From: a bacterium
Lineage (GTDB): Bacteria > Planctomycetota > UBA1135 > GCA-002686595
Length of the DNA: 35,704 bases
Direction: 5' to 3'
Assembly (NCBI GenBank): GCA_030426785.1
Contig: JAUHXY010000011.1
Span: 1-35,704 of the forward strand
Part shown: in pieces, positions 1 to 8,245 of the stretch
Layout: each line of letters opens with the position of its first letter
Position numbering within the stretch: the first letter of the stretch is position 1
Program-made: the position numbers and the translations under genes
Notes under the pieces: generated by a model
The model's database searches: none
The model's input: the letters and a program-made list of their open reading frames with translations, nothing else
What the model was told of the DNA's origin: nothing

Positions 1-74
1 GCAGATCGTATTCCGGTTCTGCACCGCTCCGTCCGACCCGTTCGCGTCCTCGCCTTGCCATGGCCGGACACGCA

Positions 75-611
75 CTAGGGCTGGGAGTCGAGTGGCGGCG
101 GATCGCTATCCGGTACGCCGCTTTCCGGCACGGCTTCGAAGGCCGGCGGCGCGTCGATTTCGTCGCGGTTCTCCGCCACCTCTAGCATTTCGAAACGGCA
201 CAAGAGCACCGCGTTCGGCGGTACCAACCCTTCGATGCCCTCCGAACCGTAGCCTTGTTCCGGCGGGATTTCCGCCGTGCGGATGCCGCCGGCTCGCATG
301 CCCAGCAAGGCCTCTCGCCAACCGGGGATCGGCGCTTCGCTCATCAAGAAGGTGATGGGAATGCCTCGGTCGAAGCTCGAGTCCACGAGTTGCATGTCCA
401 CCAGGGTCATGCGGTAGTCGAGGGTGACCTCGCTGTAGGGCGTCACCTTGGGGCCCAAACCTTCCAGTTCGTCCTGGATCATGACCCCGGAAGGGGTGGT
501 CTCGATCGGGTGATCGACGGGAACGGGCCGATTCCAGCGGGGAATGCGGCACCCCGGCATGGCCGCTAAGGCGATAGCGGCTCCGATCCAAGTCCAAGCG
601 TAGCGGTTCAT
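75..611 (-). CDS. FKBP-type peptidyl-prolyl cis-trans isomerase, predicted lipoprotein
   Basis: 178-aa ORF. N-terminal signal with lipobox-like AMPGC. FKBP-like core ([64 protein letters not shown]). Start codon overlaps the upstream gene's stop (ATGA). Confidence 0.85.
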   Translation of the reverse strand: MNRYAWTWIGAAIALAAMPGCRIPRWNRPVPVDHPIETTPSGVMIQDELEGLGPKVTPYSEVTLDYRMTLVDMQLVDSSFDRGIPITFLMSEAPIPGWREALLGMRAGGIRTAEIPPEQGYGSEGIEGLVPPNAVLLCRFEMLEVAENRDEIDAPPAFEAVPESGVPDSDPPPLDSQP

Positions 612-1558
612 GAATGCAGGATCGCGGCGATACAGGCGACGTTGACGATGTCGTCGGCCGTGCAGCCCCGCGAAAGGTCCATGAAAGGGTGCGCGAGACC
701 CTGAATCAAGGGCCCGATCGCATGAGCTCCGGCGAGGCGCTGCGTGAGCTTGTAAGCGATGTTGCCCGAATCCAAATCGGGGAAAATTAAAACGTTCGCA
801 CGGCCTGCGAGGGGGGAGCGGGGCGTCTTGCGTTGAGCCACGTCCGGGACGATGGCGGCGTCGACCTGCAGTTCCCCATCCACGGTCAACTCGGGGGCAC
901 GCTCCCGCACGAAGGCGGTGGCTTGGCGCACCTTGTCGACCCGCGGGTGCTCGGCGGACCCGTGGGAGGAGAAGGACAGCAAGGCCACCTTGGGGGCCAG
1001 CCCGGTCAGGCTCTTGTGGCTGGCGGCGGTGGCGATGGCAATGTCCGCCAGTTGGCTCGCGTCGGGGTCAGGCACGACGCCGCAGTCCCCGTAGGTGTAG
1101 GTCCGGTCGGCCATCACCATCAAGAAGCACGAGCTGACCGTCTTCAGGCCCGTTTGCATGCCGATGATCTGCAAGGCGGCGCGCAGGACGTCCGCCGTGC
1201 TCGCGATCGACCCCGCCACACCTCCGTGGCAATCGCCCGAAGCCACCAGAGCGGCACCGAAGTGCAAGGGGTCCTGCAGTTGTTGCTGCGCGGCTTCCAG
1301 GGTCAGCCCCTTGTGCTTGCGACGTTCGGCCAAGGCCGCCGCGAACTGGGCCAAGCGTCCATCCCGCCGCGGATCGATCACTTCGACACCCGAGGGCACT
1401 GCCCCCATGCCCGGCGCCGCCACCAACACGGGTCGGCACAAGCCTTTGGCGGCGAGTTGGCCGGCCGCTTGCACGACGCGCTCGTCTCCGGCCTCGGGCA
1501 GAACGATGCGGCGGCCCAAGCGGCGGGCTTTTTCGTGCAACTCCAGCAGGACGTTCAT
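608..1558 (-). CDS. pta: phosphate acetyltransferase
   Basis: 316 aa. PTA/PTB family motifs: [95 protein letters not shown]. Confidence 0.93.
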   Translation of the reverse strand: MNVLLELHEKARRLGRRIVLPEAGDERVVQAAGQLAAKGLCRPVLVAAPGMGAVPSGVEVIDPRRDGRLAQFAAALAERRKHKGLTLEAAQQQLQDPLHFGAALVASGDCHGGVAGSIASTADVLRAALQIIGMQTGLKTVSSCFLMVMADRTYTYGDCGVVPDPDASQLADIAIATAASHKSLTGLAPKVALLSFSSHGSAEHPRVDKVRQATAFVRERAPELTVDGELQVDAAIVPDVAQRKTPRSPLAGRANVLIFPDLDSGNIAYKLTQRLAGAHAIGPLIQGLAHPFMDLSRGCTADDIVNVACIAAILHS

Positions 1559-1562
1559 GGGA

Positions 1563-1925
1563 TCAAACGCTGGCTGTGGCAGGATCGGGAGTCGCGTCCA
1601 GCACCTGGTCGGGCACGTCCATACGCAAGCGCAAGAGCGCCAAGCCGTGGGTTTTGCCCTGCGCGTCGGTGATCAACGAGGCGGAGCCGCCTCCGCCCAA
1701 GCTGTCCTCCAACAAGAAGTTCAACACGCGCATGTTGTCGGCGACAAAGCGCTCCACGCCGCCGTGGTTGATGGCGGCGAAGTGCTTTTGGACCACCTCG
1801 GCGGTCAAGTGTTCTTTCAAGAACTGGTAGGCGGCCTCCGAACGGGCGATCAGGCCGACGTTCGAGCCTTCTCCCTTGTCCCCGGAGCGAGCTTGCGCGA
1901 TGCGGTGCAGTGCGACGACGGTCAT
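1563..1925 (-). CDS. stand-alone AtuA C-terminal-like domain protein
   Basis: 120 aa, directly downstream of the AtuA/DUF1446 gene. Sequence [18 protein letters not shown]... resembles the C-terminal domain of acyclic terpene utilization AtuA proteins. Confidence 0.75.
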   Translation of the reverse strand: MTVVALHRIAQARSGDKGEGSNVGLIARSEAAYQFLKEHLTAEVVQKHFAAINHGGVERFVADNMRVLNFLLEDSLGGGGSASLITDAQGKTHGLALLRLRMDVPDQVLDATPDPATASV

Positions 1926-1933
1926 GGTGGCGA

Positions 1934-3310
1934 TTAGGATTGGAACAGGGACACGCGGGTTTCGACTTTGGATTTGTCCATCAAAGCCGGCCAGAAGCCA
2001 ATGATCTCGGTGGCTTTGGGTCGGCCGCCAGCGAAGCCGGTGACCCCGGGGGGGCCGCTGGTGACGAGCGGGACGAGTTCGGAGCCAAAGCGGGCGATTT
2101 TGCCTTTGTCGGGGCCTTTGACGCCCAACCGCAAGACCACTTCGGCCGGTTCAGGAGCCCCCGCTTCCAGGGTGCCCGCGTGGCAAACGCCAGCGCCGAC
2201 GAACTCGACGAGCTTTTCGGCTTCGCTGTACTCGAAACCGTCGTAGGCCAAGCGCGCCCAAACCACGTCGGCGCACAGTTTTGCTTTGGCCAGAGCATCC
2301 GGCCCGCTGATGGTGAGTTGCCCCACGGACTTCCAACCGTCGGCGTAGCTCATCGAAACCTTGTAGGTATGGGTAGCGGGCAAACCCTTCACGCCGGCCA
2401 CGCGCACGCGGTCGGGGCCTTCTTCGGTCATGGTGAAGCTGGTGAAATCCGCGATTACGTCTGGGGTGATGTAGTGGGCTGGGTCGCCCATCTCGTAGGC
2501 CAGTTGGTGGGTCACGGTAGCCCGATCGACGCGACCGCCGGTGCCGTCGTGTTTGGTGACCACGAACGACCCGTCGCGGTGGACTTCGATGATCGGGTAG
2601 CCGAGCATGGCCATGTTGGGGATGGTCTGCCAATCGGTGTAGTTGCCCCCGGTGCACTGCACGCCACACTCGACGATGTGCCCGGCGACGGTACCGGCGG
2701 CCAGGCGATCCCAATCGTCGGCTTTCCAACCGAACTCGTGAATCATGGGGCCCAACACGAGGCCCGGGTCCGTGCCGCGACCGGTGATGACGATTTGCGC
2801 GCCCTGGTCGAGGGCTTCGGCGATGGGGAAGGCGCCGAGATAGGCGTTGGCGCTGGTGACGCGGTCGCGCACCGCGGCGAGGCGCTCGCCCGTGTCCATG
2901 TTCTTAAACTCTTCCCCCGAGGCCATCAGGGAATCCAGGTCGCCCATCAGATCATCCCCTTCGACCACGGCGACGCCGATGCCGGTCTGGCCGTGCTTCT
3001 TGAGGACTTCCATGACCGCGTCCTTGCAGGCGTGGGGATTCACCCCGCCGGCGTTGGCGATGACCTTGATGTTCTTCTCCACCATGCGGGGGAGGATGCG
3101 GTCGATCAGTGCGACGAAGTCCGTCGCATAGCCCTTTTGCGGGTCCCGCGAGCGCAGCTTTTGCATGATGCTCATGGTGACCTCCGCCAAGTAATCTAGG
3201 GTGAGGTAGTCGAGCGGGCCCTCCTCGGTGAGCCGCACGGCCCCCAGGATCGAATCGCCCCAAAAACCTTGCCCGTTGGCCACCCGGATCATTTCCTTGC
3301 CTTGCGTCAT
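1934..3310 (-). CDS. acyclic terpene utilization AtuA (DUF1446) family protein
   Basis: ORF open from 3385. The preferred start is 3310 (MTQGKEMIRVANGQGFWGDS), because the upstream extension would overlap the divergent gene at 3384. DUF1446-like motifs: GFWGDSILGAVRLTEEGPLDYLTLDYLAEVTMSIM, IVITGRGTDPGLVLGPMIHEFGW. Confidence 0.85.
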   Translation of the reverse strand: MTQGKEMIRVANGQGFWGDSILGAVRLTEEGPLDYLTLDYLAEVTMSIMQKLRSRDPQKGYATDFVALIDRILPRMVEKNIKVIANAGGVNPHACKDAVMEVLKKHGQTGIGVAVVEGDDLMGDLDSLMASGEEFKNMDTGERLAAVRDRVTSANAYLGAFPIAEALDQGAQIVITGRGTDPGLVLGPMIHEFGWKADDWDRLAAGTVAGHIVECGVQCTGGNYTDWQTIPNMAMLGYPIIEVHRDGSFVVTKHDGTGGRVDRATVTHQLAYEMGDPAHYITPDVIADFTSFTMTEEGPDRVRVAGVKGLPATHTYKVSMSYADGWKSVGQLTISGPDALAKAKLCADVVWARLAYDGFEYSEAEKLVEFVGAGVCHAGTLEAGAPEPAEVVLRLGVKGPDKGKIARFGSELVPLVTSGPPGVTGFAGGRPKATEIIGFWPALMDKSKVETRVSLFQS

Positions 3311-3383
3311 GGATCTCCTTGCGAGGGGGTCCCTCGTCTCTCGGATTGGCCGAAGAGTATATCCCGTGGCCTGAGCCGCTCCC

Positions 3384-3980
3384 ATGCCCGATCCCTATCT
3401 GTTGATCACCGGCTTCGGTCCGTTTGAGGACGTGGCGCACAACGCCAGCGGAGAGCTCGCGCGTGCCCTGCACGGCCGACCCGGGTTGGTGGGACTCGAA
3501 TTGCCCACGGCCTACGAGGGCTCTGCGCAGGCGATCGATGGGTGGCTGCAGCGGGCGGAACACCCTCCTGCCGCGATTTTGGCCCTGGGCGTGCATCGGG
3601 GGGCCTTCTTTCGACTGGAGTCACGCTGCGCGAGCCGTCCGCCCTCGGATCGCCTCGATGTGACGGGGGCCGCATGGGGCCTGGGTCCCAGGCAACCCGG
3701 AGAAACCGCGTTTGATCTGGAGGCCTGTCGTGAGGTTTGCGCCGCGGTCTCCGAAGTCCCGGTGCGGCGCTCCGACGATGCTGGCGGCTACGTCTGCGAT
3801 GCGACCTACGAACATGTCCTGCGGCGCGGACGGGAGCGGGGCTTCGAGGCCCTCTTTCTGCACGTGCCGCCCATGGGGTTGGTGCCGGTCGCGCAGCAGG
3901 TGCCCGTAGTGCTCGCCCTCACCGACGAGCTGTGGCGTCAACTCCGGGCTGCCCAGAGCGCCGGGGACGCGCTACCCTAG
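3384..3980 (+). CDS. pyroglutamyl-peptidase I-like (C15 family) cysteine peptidase
   Basis: 198 aa. LITGFGPFEDVAHNASGEL start, Glu region FRLESRC, Cys in GGYVCDATYEHVL, His in FLHVPPMG, matching the order of the C15 catalytic residues. Confidence 0.8.
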   Translation: MPDPYLLITGFGPFEDVAHNASGELARALHGRPGLVGLELPTAYEGSAQAIDGWLQRAEHPPAAILALGVHRGAFFRLESRCASRPPSDRLDVTGAAWGLGPRQPGETAFDLEACREVCAAVSEVPVRRSDDAGGYVCDATYEHVLRRGRERGFEALFLHVPPMGLVPVAQQVPVVLALTDELWRQLRAAQSAGDALP

Positions 3981-3984
3981 CGGC

Positions 3985-4332
3985 ATGGCAAAACGCATCG
4001 ATTGGTACTACCACCGCAAGGGCTGAACGAGTTGCAAGCGCAGCGATGCCTTCCTGGAAGGCAAAGCGCCGACCATCCGTGAGATGGTCAACGCGAGCAA
4101 AGAACGCTACGGGCCGGATGATCTCGACGAGGTCCTCGACGGCGTCCGACACCTGATCGTCGCGAAGGGCAAGAAGGTCCTGCGCTTCGATCTGCAGCAG
4201 GACGAACCCGACGACGAAGCGCTTGTGAAAGCGATCATCGGACCCTCGGGCAACCTGCGGGCGCCCACGATCCGCACGGGCAAGACCATGCTCGTCGGCT
4301 TTTCGGAAGAGGCATACGAAGAGGTCTTCTAA
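3985..4332 (+). CDS. ArsC/Spx-family thioredoxin-fold protein, predicted selenoprotein (in-frame UGA at 4024-4026 read as Sec)
   Basis: One continuous frame from ATG 3985 to TAA 4332 apart from TGA at 4024-4026: MAKRIDWYYHRKG-U-TSCKRSDAFLEGKAPTIREMVNASKERYGPDDLDEVLDGVRHLIVAKGKKVLRFDLQQDEPDDEALVKAIIGPSGNLRAPTIRTGKTMLVGFSEEAYEEVF. U-T-S-C sits where Spx/ArsC-like proteins carry their redox CxxC. C-terminal NLRAPTIRTGKTMLVGFSEE matches the cis-Pro region of the fold. ATG is 4 nt after the upstream stop. Confidence 0.85.
4038..4069 (+). promoter_or_regulatory. candidate bacterial SECIS-like stem-loop
   Basis: Perfect 6-bp apical stem GCCTTC (4048-4053) / GAAGGC (4057-4062) with CTG loop. Possible lower stem GCGC (4038-4041) / GCGC (4066-4069). 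The apical loop begins 27 nt after the UGA. Confidence 0.6.
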
Positions 4333-4354
4333 CCACCCGTTCTTCCCAAACCGC

Positions 4355-4389
4355 CGAGGGGCCACTCAGCGTCGCTGAGCGGCCCCTCG
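4355..4389. terminator. strong hairpin between convergent genes (probable bidirectional terminator)
   Basis: CGAGGGGCC (4355-4363) pairs with GGCCCCTCG (4381-4389). CTCAGC (4365-4370) pairs with GCTGAG (4374-4379). One mismatch, 3-nt loop. Lies between the stops at 4332 (+) and 4414 (-). Confidence 0.75.
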
Positions 4390-4413
4390 TGCATACCATC
4401 GGAGTGGGGGAGA

Positions 4414-5514
4414 TCACTCGGTGGTGACTTCGAGCTTCATGTCGCCCGACATCTCCATGCTCATCTCCATCTCCATCTCCTGACCCATGGCGTCCATGGT
4501 CATAGACATTTCCATCGCCATGGCGAGGCGGCCTTCGTAGGTGAAGCTGTGCATCACGCCGGCGGAGCTGTCCCACAGGAGCACGCCCTTACCGTCCATT
4601 TCGGTGGTCATTTCCATCTGCCCGATTTCCGGCATGGAGGCGCCGGGGGGCAATTCGGTCTCTTCCATGGCAGCCTGCACGTACTCGAGCAGATCGGCGA
4701 CCGACTTGATGTCCAGGGTCACTTCGATGCGTTGGAAGGTCTTGCCGTCCACCTCTTTGGTGCCGGTGTACTTGCAGCGCAGGTCACCATCGATCGAATC
4801 GCTCAAGAGCGCGCGCAGGTTCGACATCATCTCGGGGTCGGGTCCGCCACCCATCGCGCTGTCGACATCACCACCCTCGATTTCCCATTGCAGGTTGCCG
4901 CCGGCGGCAAAGATGTCGGCCACGATGTCCTTCCTGGGGGTCCACTCGTCGTCGACGGAAACCTCTTTGCCCGCTTCCGGCAGGAGGCCGCGCAGGTCCA
5001 TGTCCTCGAGCAATTCACCCAGCAGTTCGGGCTCGCCAGCGCTGTCCTCGTGGAACTTGATTTCGTATTCGCCCTTTTCGTCGTTCCAGGTGAACACGAC
5101 TTTCTTGTCCTTGAGTTGCGAGGTGCCCTCCATCTCTTGGGACTGATCTTGGTTTTGGCCCATGACCGCGACCTTCACATCGACGTTCATGTCCATGGAT
5201 CCCTCTTTGTACTCGCGGATGAGCTTTGAGGGCTTGCCGTCGGCCATTCCCTCGTAGGTGTCGGTCACGGTCACCGTCTGAGTCATCTCCATGTCCATTT
5301 CCATTTCCATGGGGAAGTCTTCCCCATTCATGGCCATCGACATGTCATCGACGTTGAAGTTTTGCTCAAGGACGAAGCTCTTCGTGAGCTGCTTGCCCTC
5401 GGCGGGGGCGAAGGTGACCTTGTCGCCGGCCCGCTCGAACGAGAGCAGGAAGGGGCTCGCCAGCACAGCGCCGGCCAGGAGGGACTTAGCGGTCAGGAGT
5501 TGAGTGCGATTCAT
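4414..5514 (-). CDS. hypothetical exported methionine-rich protein
   Basis: ORF open to 5526; likely start MNRTQLLTAKSLLAGAVLASPFLLS (signal peptide) at 5514. Alternating Met tracts MEMEMDMEMTQ and MAMEMSMTMDAMGQEMEMEMSMEMSGDM. Confidence 0.75.
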   Translation of the reverse strand: MNRTQLLTAKSLLAGAVLASPFLLSFERAGDKVTFAPAEGKQLTKSFVLEQNFNVDDMSMAMNGEDFPMEMEMDMEMTQTVTVTDTYEGMADGKPSKLIREYKEGSMDMNVDVKVAVMGQNQDQSQEMEGTSQLKDKKVVFTWNDEKGEYEIKFHEDSAGEPELLGELLEDMDLRGLLPEAGKEVSVDDEWTPRKDIVADIFAAGGNLQWEIEGGDVDSAMGGGPDPEMMSNLRALLSDSIDGDLRCKYTGTKEVDGKTFQRIEVTLDIKSVADLLEYVQAAMEETELPPGASMPEIGQMEMTTEMDGKGVLLWDSSAGVMHSFTYEGRLAMAMEMSMTMDAMGQEMEMEMSMEMSGDMKLEVTTE

Positions 5515-5890
5515 GGGGGGTAGCAAGTGAAAGAGAGTCCCGGCGGGGCGCCGGTAGGACGCGGGGAGAACCCGCTGGGGATAAGCATCCAGAGCGCGCC
5601 GTGCGCAGGGTCGGAAGGACGAAGGTCCCCCGACTTAGAGGGCGACGACAGGCCTGGGTGGGGGCCGCTGGCCCGCCGAAACGGAGCGGCATCACACCCC
5701 TCCTACGAGCGGTCCAGCAAGAGATTTCCGGATTCGGATGACGTTTGCTTTACCTTCCGGAGGGGAAACACCCGTTTTTCGGCTCTCTGGGGGCACACCG
5801 CCCCCCAGGTAGCTGGGTGGAGCCCGGAAACCTCCCTTTCGCCGCTTCCGTGCGGCGTGTTCCGGGCGTGGTTCGTCCTCTCGGGGAGGG

Positions 5891-5989
5891 TCAATGGGCG
5901 GCGAAGGCCACCAGACCGATCACGAGGAGGAAGAGGAGAATGGTCGCAGAGATCGGTACGGAACCCGTTTTGGCGCTGAAGTGTTCCAT
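5891..5989 (-). CDS. possible small single-TM membrane protein (32 aa)
   Basis: MEHFSAKTGSVPISATILLFLLVIGLVAFAAH, lying at the end of a longer ORF (5891-6214). Hydrophobic helix, but no clear Shine-Dalgarno. Confidence 0.3.
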   Translation of the reverse strand: MEHFSAKTGSVPISATILLFLLVIGLVAFAAH

Positions 5990-6404
5990 GGGGGAGAGCC
6001 TGCCTGGAGTGGAGTGCGGCAGCGGATTAAGTATGGAGCAGCGGTGGATAAAACGGAAAGTTTGCTTCGGAATGTCACATTTTAATGCACGCCTCCGCCG
6101 GTCGGCGGTTCGAATGCAGCCACCTCTTTCAGAGCCAGAAAACCACGCAGTCTGCGGCCTCCAGGCCTCCTGGAACCCTGAGTGCTCGAGCCGCTCTTGA
6201 GGTACGAGCACCATCCTCGCGAGCGCTCGCCGGCCTCGAACAACGTTCGATGGATCGCCCTCGTTGCGGAGCAGAGCGCCGCGGTTTCTACCGAATCCTC
6301 ACCCAGGACTCATGGAAACCAGGTCTTCAGGCGAACTAAGAATTCGTACGGACGGGGAGGAAACCGCCCTTTCCAACCGACAGAATCATTCCCACCGCCA
6401 TCCC

Positions 6405-7871
6405 ATGTTGGATCGCCCACCCGAACACGACTCCCGGCAAGACCCGAACGCCGCCCGCACGCTCACCAAGGTGGTGGCCACCATCGGCCCCGCATCCGAG
6501 GACCGGGTGGGGGAACTGATCGACGCTGGCCTCTCGGTGGCTCGCCTCAACTTCAGCCACGGCACGGAGGAGGACCACCGCCGCCGGGTCCAGAAGATTC
6601 GGGTCGCCGCCCAAGAGCGTTTGACCGCCATCGGCATCTTGGCGGACCTGCCCGGGCCGAAAATGCGCACCGGGTCCTTCGCCCAGGGCCGCATCAACCT
6701 GGAGGAGGGTGAGACCGTGCGCCTGCGCAGCGGTTCGGGCCAAGCCATCGCCGGGGAGATCTTGATCGATGTACCCAGCCTGTCGGAGTACGTGCTGCCC
6801 GGCCACCGCATCTTCTTAAATGACGGGCAGGTCGAGCTCGTGTGCGAAGACCGCTACGGGGACACCGTGGTCGGCCGCGTGCGCAAACCCGGCCGGGTGG
6901 GGACGCGCAAGGGCGTGCACTTGCCCGATTCCGCCGTGCGCTACGAACTGCCGACCGAAGAGGATCGGCGCCTGATCCAACTCGGGAACGAGATGGGCGT
7001 GGACTTTTTTGGTATCAGCTTTGTCGGCCATGCCAGCGAAGTGAAGGAGATCCGGGAGCTGGCGGACGGCCAACACCTGATCTCCAAGATCGAACGGCTC
7101 ACGGCCGTCAACAACCTGAAGGAGATCCTGGAGGAGAGTGACGGCATCATGGTCGCCCGGGGGGACCTGGGGGTCGAGCTGCCCCTGAGCGAACTCCCCT
7201 TGACCCAGAAGGCCCTAATCGAAGCGGCGGTCAAGGAGGGTAAGTACGTCATCACGGCCACCGAAATGCTCGAGTCGATGATTCAGTCGAGCCGGCCGAC
7301 CCGGGCCGAGGTTTCCGACGTGGCCAACGCCGTGCTGGACGGCAGCGACGCGGTCATGTTGAGCGCGGAAACCGCGGTGGGCAGCTATCCGGTCGAAGCC
7401 GTGACCGCCATGTCCCAGGTGGCCCGGGCGGCCGAAGGATCGCCGCGCTACGCCCGCACGCCCAGGCTCAAGCTGTCCGAGGGCGAAGCCCACTTCTTCA
7501 ACGCGACGGCCATGGCGGCCGTGCAGGTCGCCTCCGCCCTCAACCTGCGCCGTATCGTCTGTTTCACCGAAACCGGCAACACGGTGCGCTTGATCTCGCG
7601 CTTCAAGCCCCGCGCGGAGGTCATCGCGCTGTGCCCGAACCAAGACGTGGTCAACCGCATGTCGATTCTCTCCCACGTGCGCGCACTGCTCTTCCGGCGC
7701 GAGCCGAGCCTGGAGGACATGATCTACATGGCCGCCGAGATGTTGGTGGTGCGCAACATCGCTGATTACGGCGAGCAGACCGTGTTCGTGGCGGGGGTGC
7801 CCCCGGGGGTGGCCCGTTCCACGAACGTGATGAAGCTGCACCGCATCGGCGAAGAGGTCAAGTTCAGCTAA
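6405..7871 (+). CDS. pyk: pyruvate kinase
   Basis: Likely start MLDRPPEHD at 6405. Motifs: TKVVATIGPAS, VARLNFSHG, DLPGPKMRTG, LISKIERLTAVNNLKEILEESDGIMVARGDLGVELP, TATEMLESMIQSSRPTRAEVSDVANAVLDGSDAVMLSAETAVG. Confidence 0.97.
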   Translation: MLDRPPEHDSRQDPNAARTLTKVVATIGPASEDRVGELIDAGLSVARLNFSHGTEEDHRRRVQKIRVAAQERLTAIGILADLPGPKMRTGSFAQGRINLEEGETVRLRSGSGQAIAGEILIDVPSLSEYVLPGHRIFLNDGQVELVCEDRYGDTVVGRVRKPGRVGTRKGVHLPDSAVRYELPTEEDRRLIQLGNEMGVDFFGISFVGHASEVKEIRELADGQHLISKIERLTAVNNLKEILEESDGIMVARGDLGVELPLSELPLTQKALIEAAVKEGKYVITATEMLESMIQSSRPTRAEVSDVANAVLDGSDAVMLSAETAVGSYPVEAVTAMSQVARAAEGSPRYARTPRLKLSEGEAHFFNATAMAAVQVASALNLRRIVCFTETGNTVRLISRFKPRAEVIALCPNQDVVNRMSILSHVRALLFRREPSLEDMIYMAAEMLVVRNIADYGEQTVFVAGVPPGVARSTNVMKLHRIGEEVKFS

Positions 7872-7950
7872 ACGACCGCTGCGGGTCTGGCCAAGCCCCG
7901 CTGGAACCAATCCGCATTGCCGTGCGCCTTCCAGCGCGTACGGGCACCAG

Positions 7951-7990
7951 AGGGGCTGCGCTAACTTCGTGGGCCTCGGCGCACGCCCCT
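7951..7990. terminator. hairpin downstream of pyk (possible terminator)
   Basis: AGGGGC+TGCGC (7951-7961) pairs with GCGCA+GCCCCT (7979-7990), one bulge. No immediate T-tract. Confidence 0.35.
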
Positions 7991-8245
7991 AACGCGATTT
8001 GTCAGGAGCGCAAGCCCTTTTTTGGTGGAGCTTCTTCGCTGTATGGGGAACGTGCGATGCCCCTCGGCGCAACTCTTGGGAACCGGTCCCCTTTGTGCGT
8101 TTTTTTTGCGCGGGAATCGGCGTCGTGCTTGAACGGGGGTCGTCGGGCTGCCTAGATTTGGAAACCAGGGCACCGCGCACGCTTGGATTCCTGCCGCCGA
8201 AAGTTTGCAGGTGCTCGACACTCCGGTTGCGGCCCCAGGTTCTCC

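Noticed and set aside
1910-3199. 429-aa plus-strand ORF
   Set aside because: Antisense shadow of the AtuA gene. No coherent domain.
4084-4332. 82-aa ORF beginning MVNASKERYG as listed in the ORF track
   Set aside because: It is the C-terminal part of the 3985-4332 frame. Homology-like sequence continues upstream through the UGA, so the 4084 ATG is probably internal.
5800-5850. RNase P-like string on the minus strand (GGAGGTTTCCGGGCTCCACCC)
   Set aside because: It resembles the RNase P 5' motif, but I could not find the other universally conserved elements downstream.
6085-6135. tRNA-like GGTCGGCGGTTCGAATGC sequence
   Set aside because: It resembles a T-loop, but the T-stem 3' side (GCAGC) does not pair with GGCGG and no matching acceptor or anticodon arm was found.
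8098-8108. T8 tract near TGCGTTTTTTTTGCGC as a terminator
   Set aside because: No adequate GC-rich stem directly precedes the T-tract.
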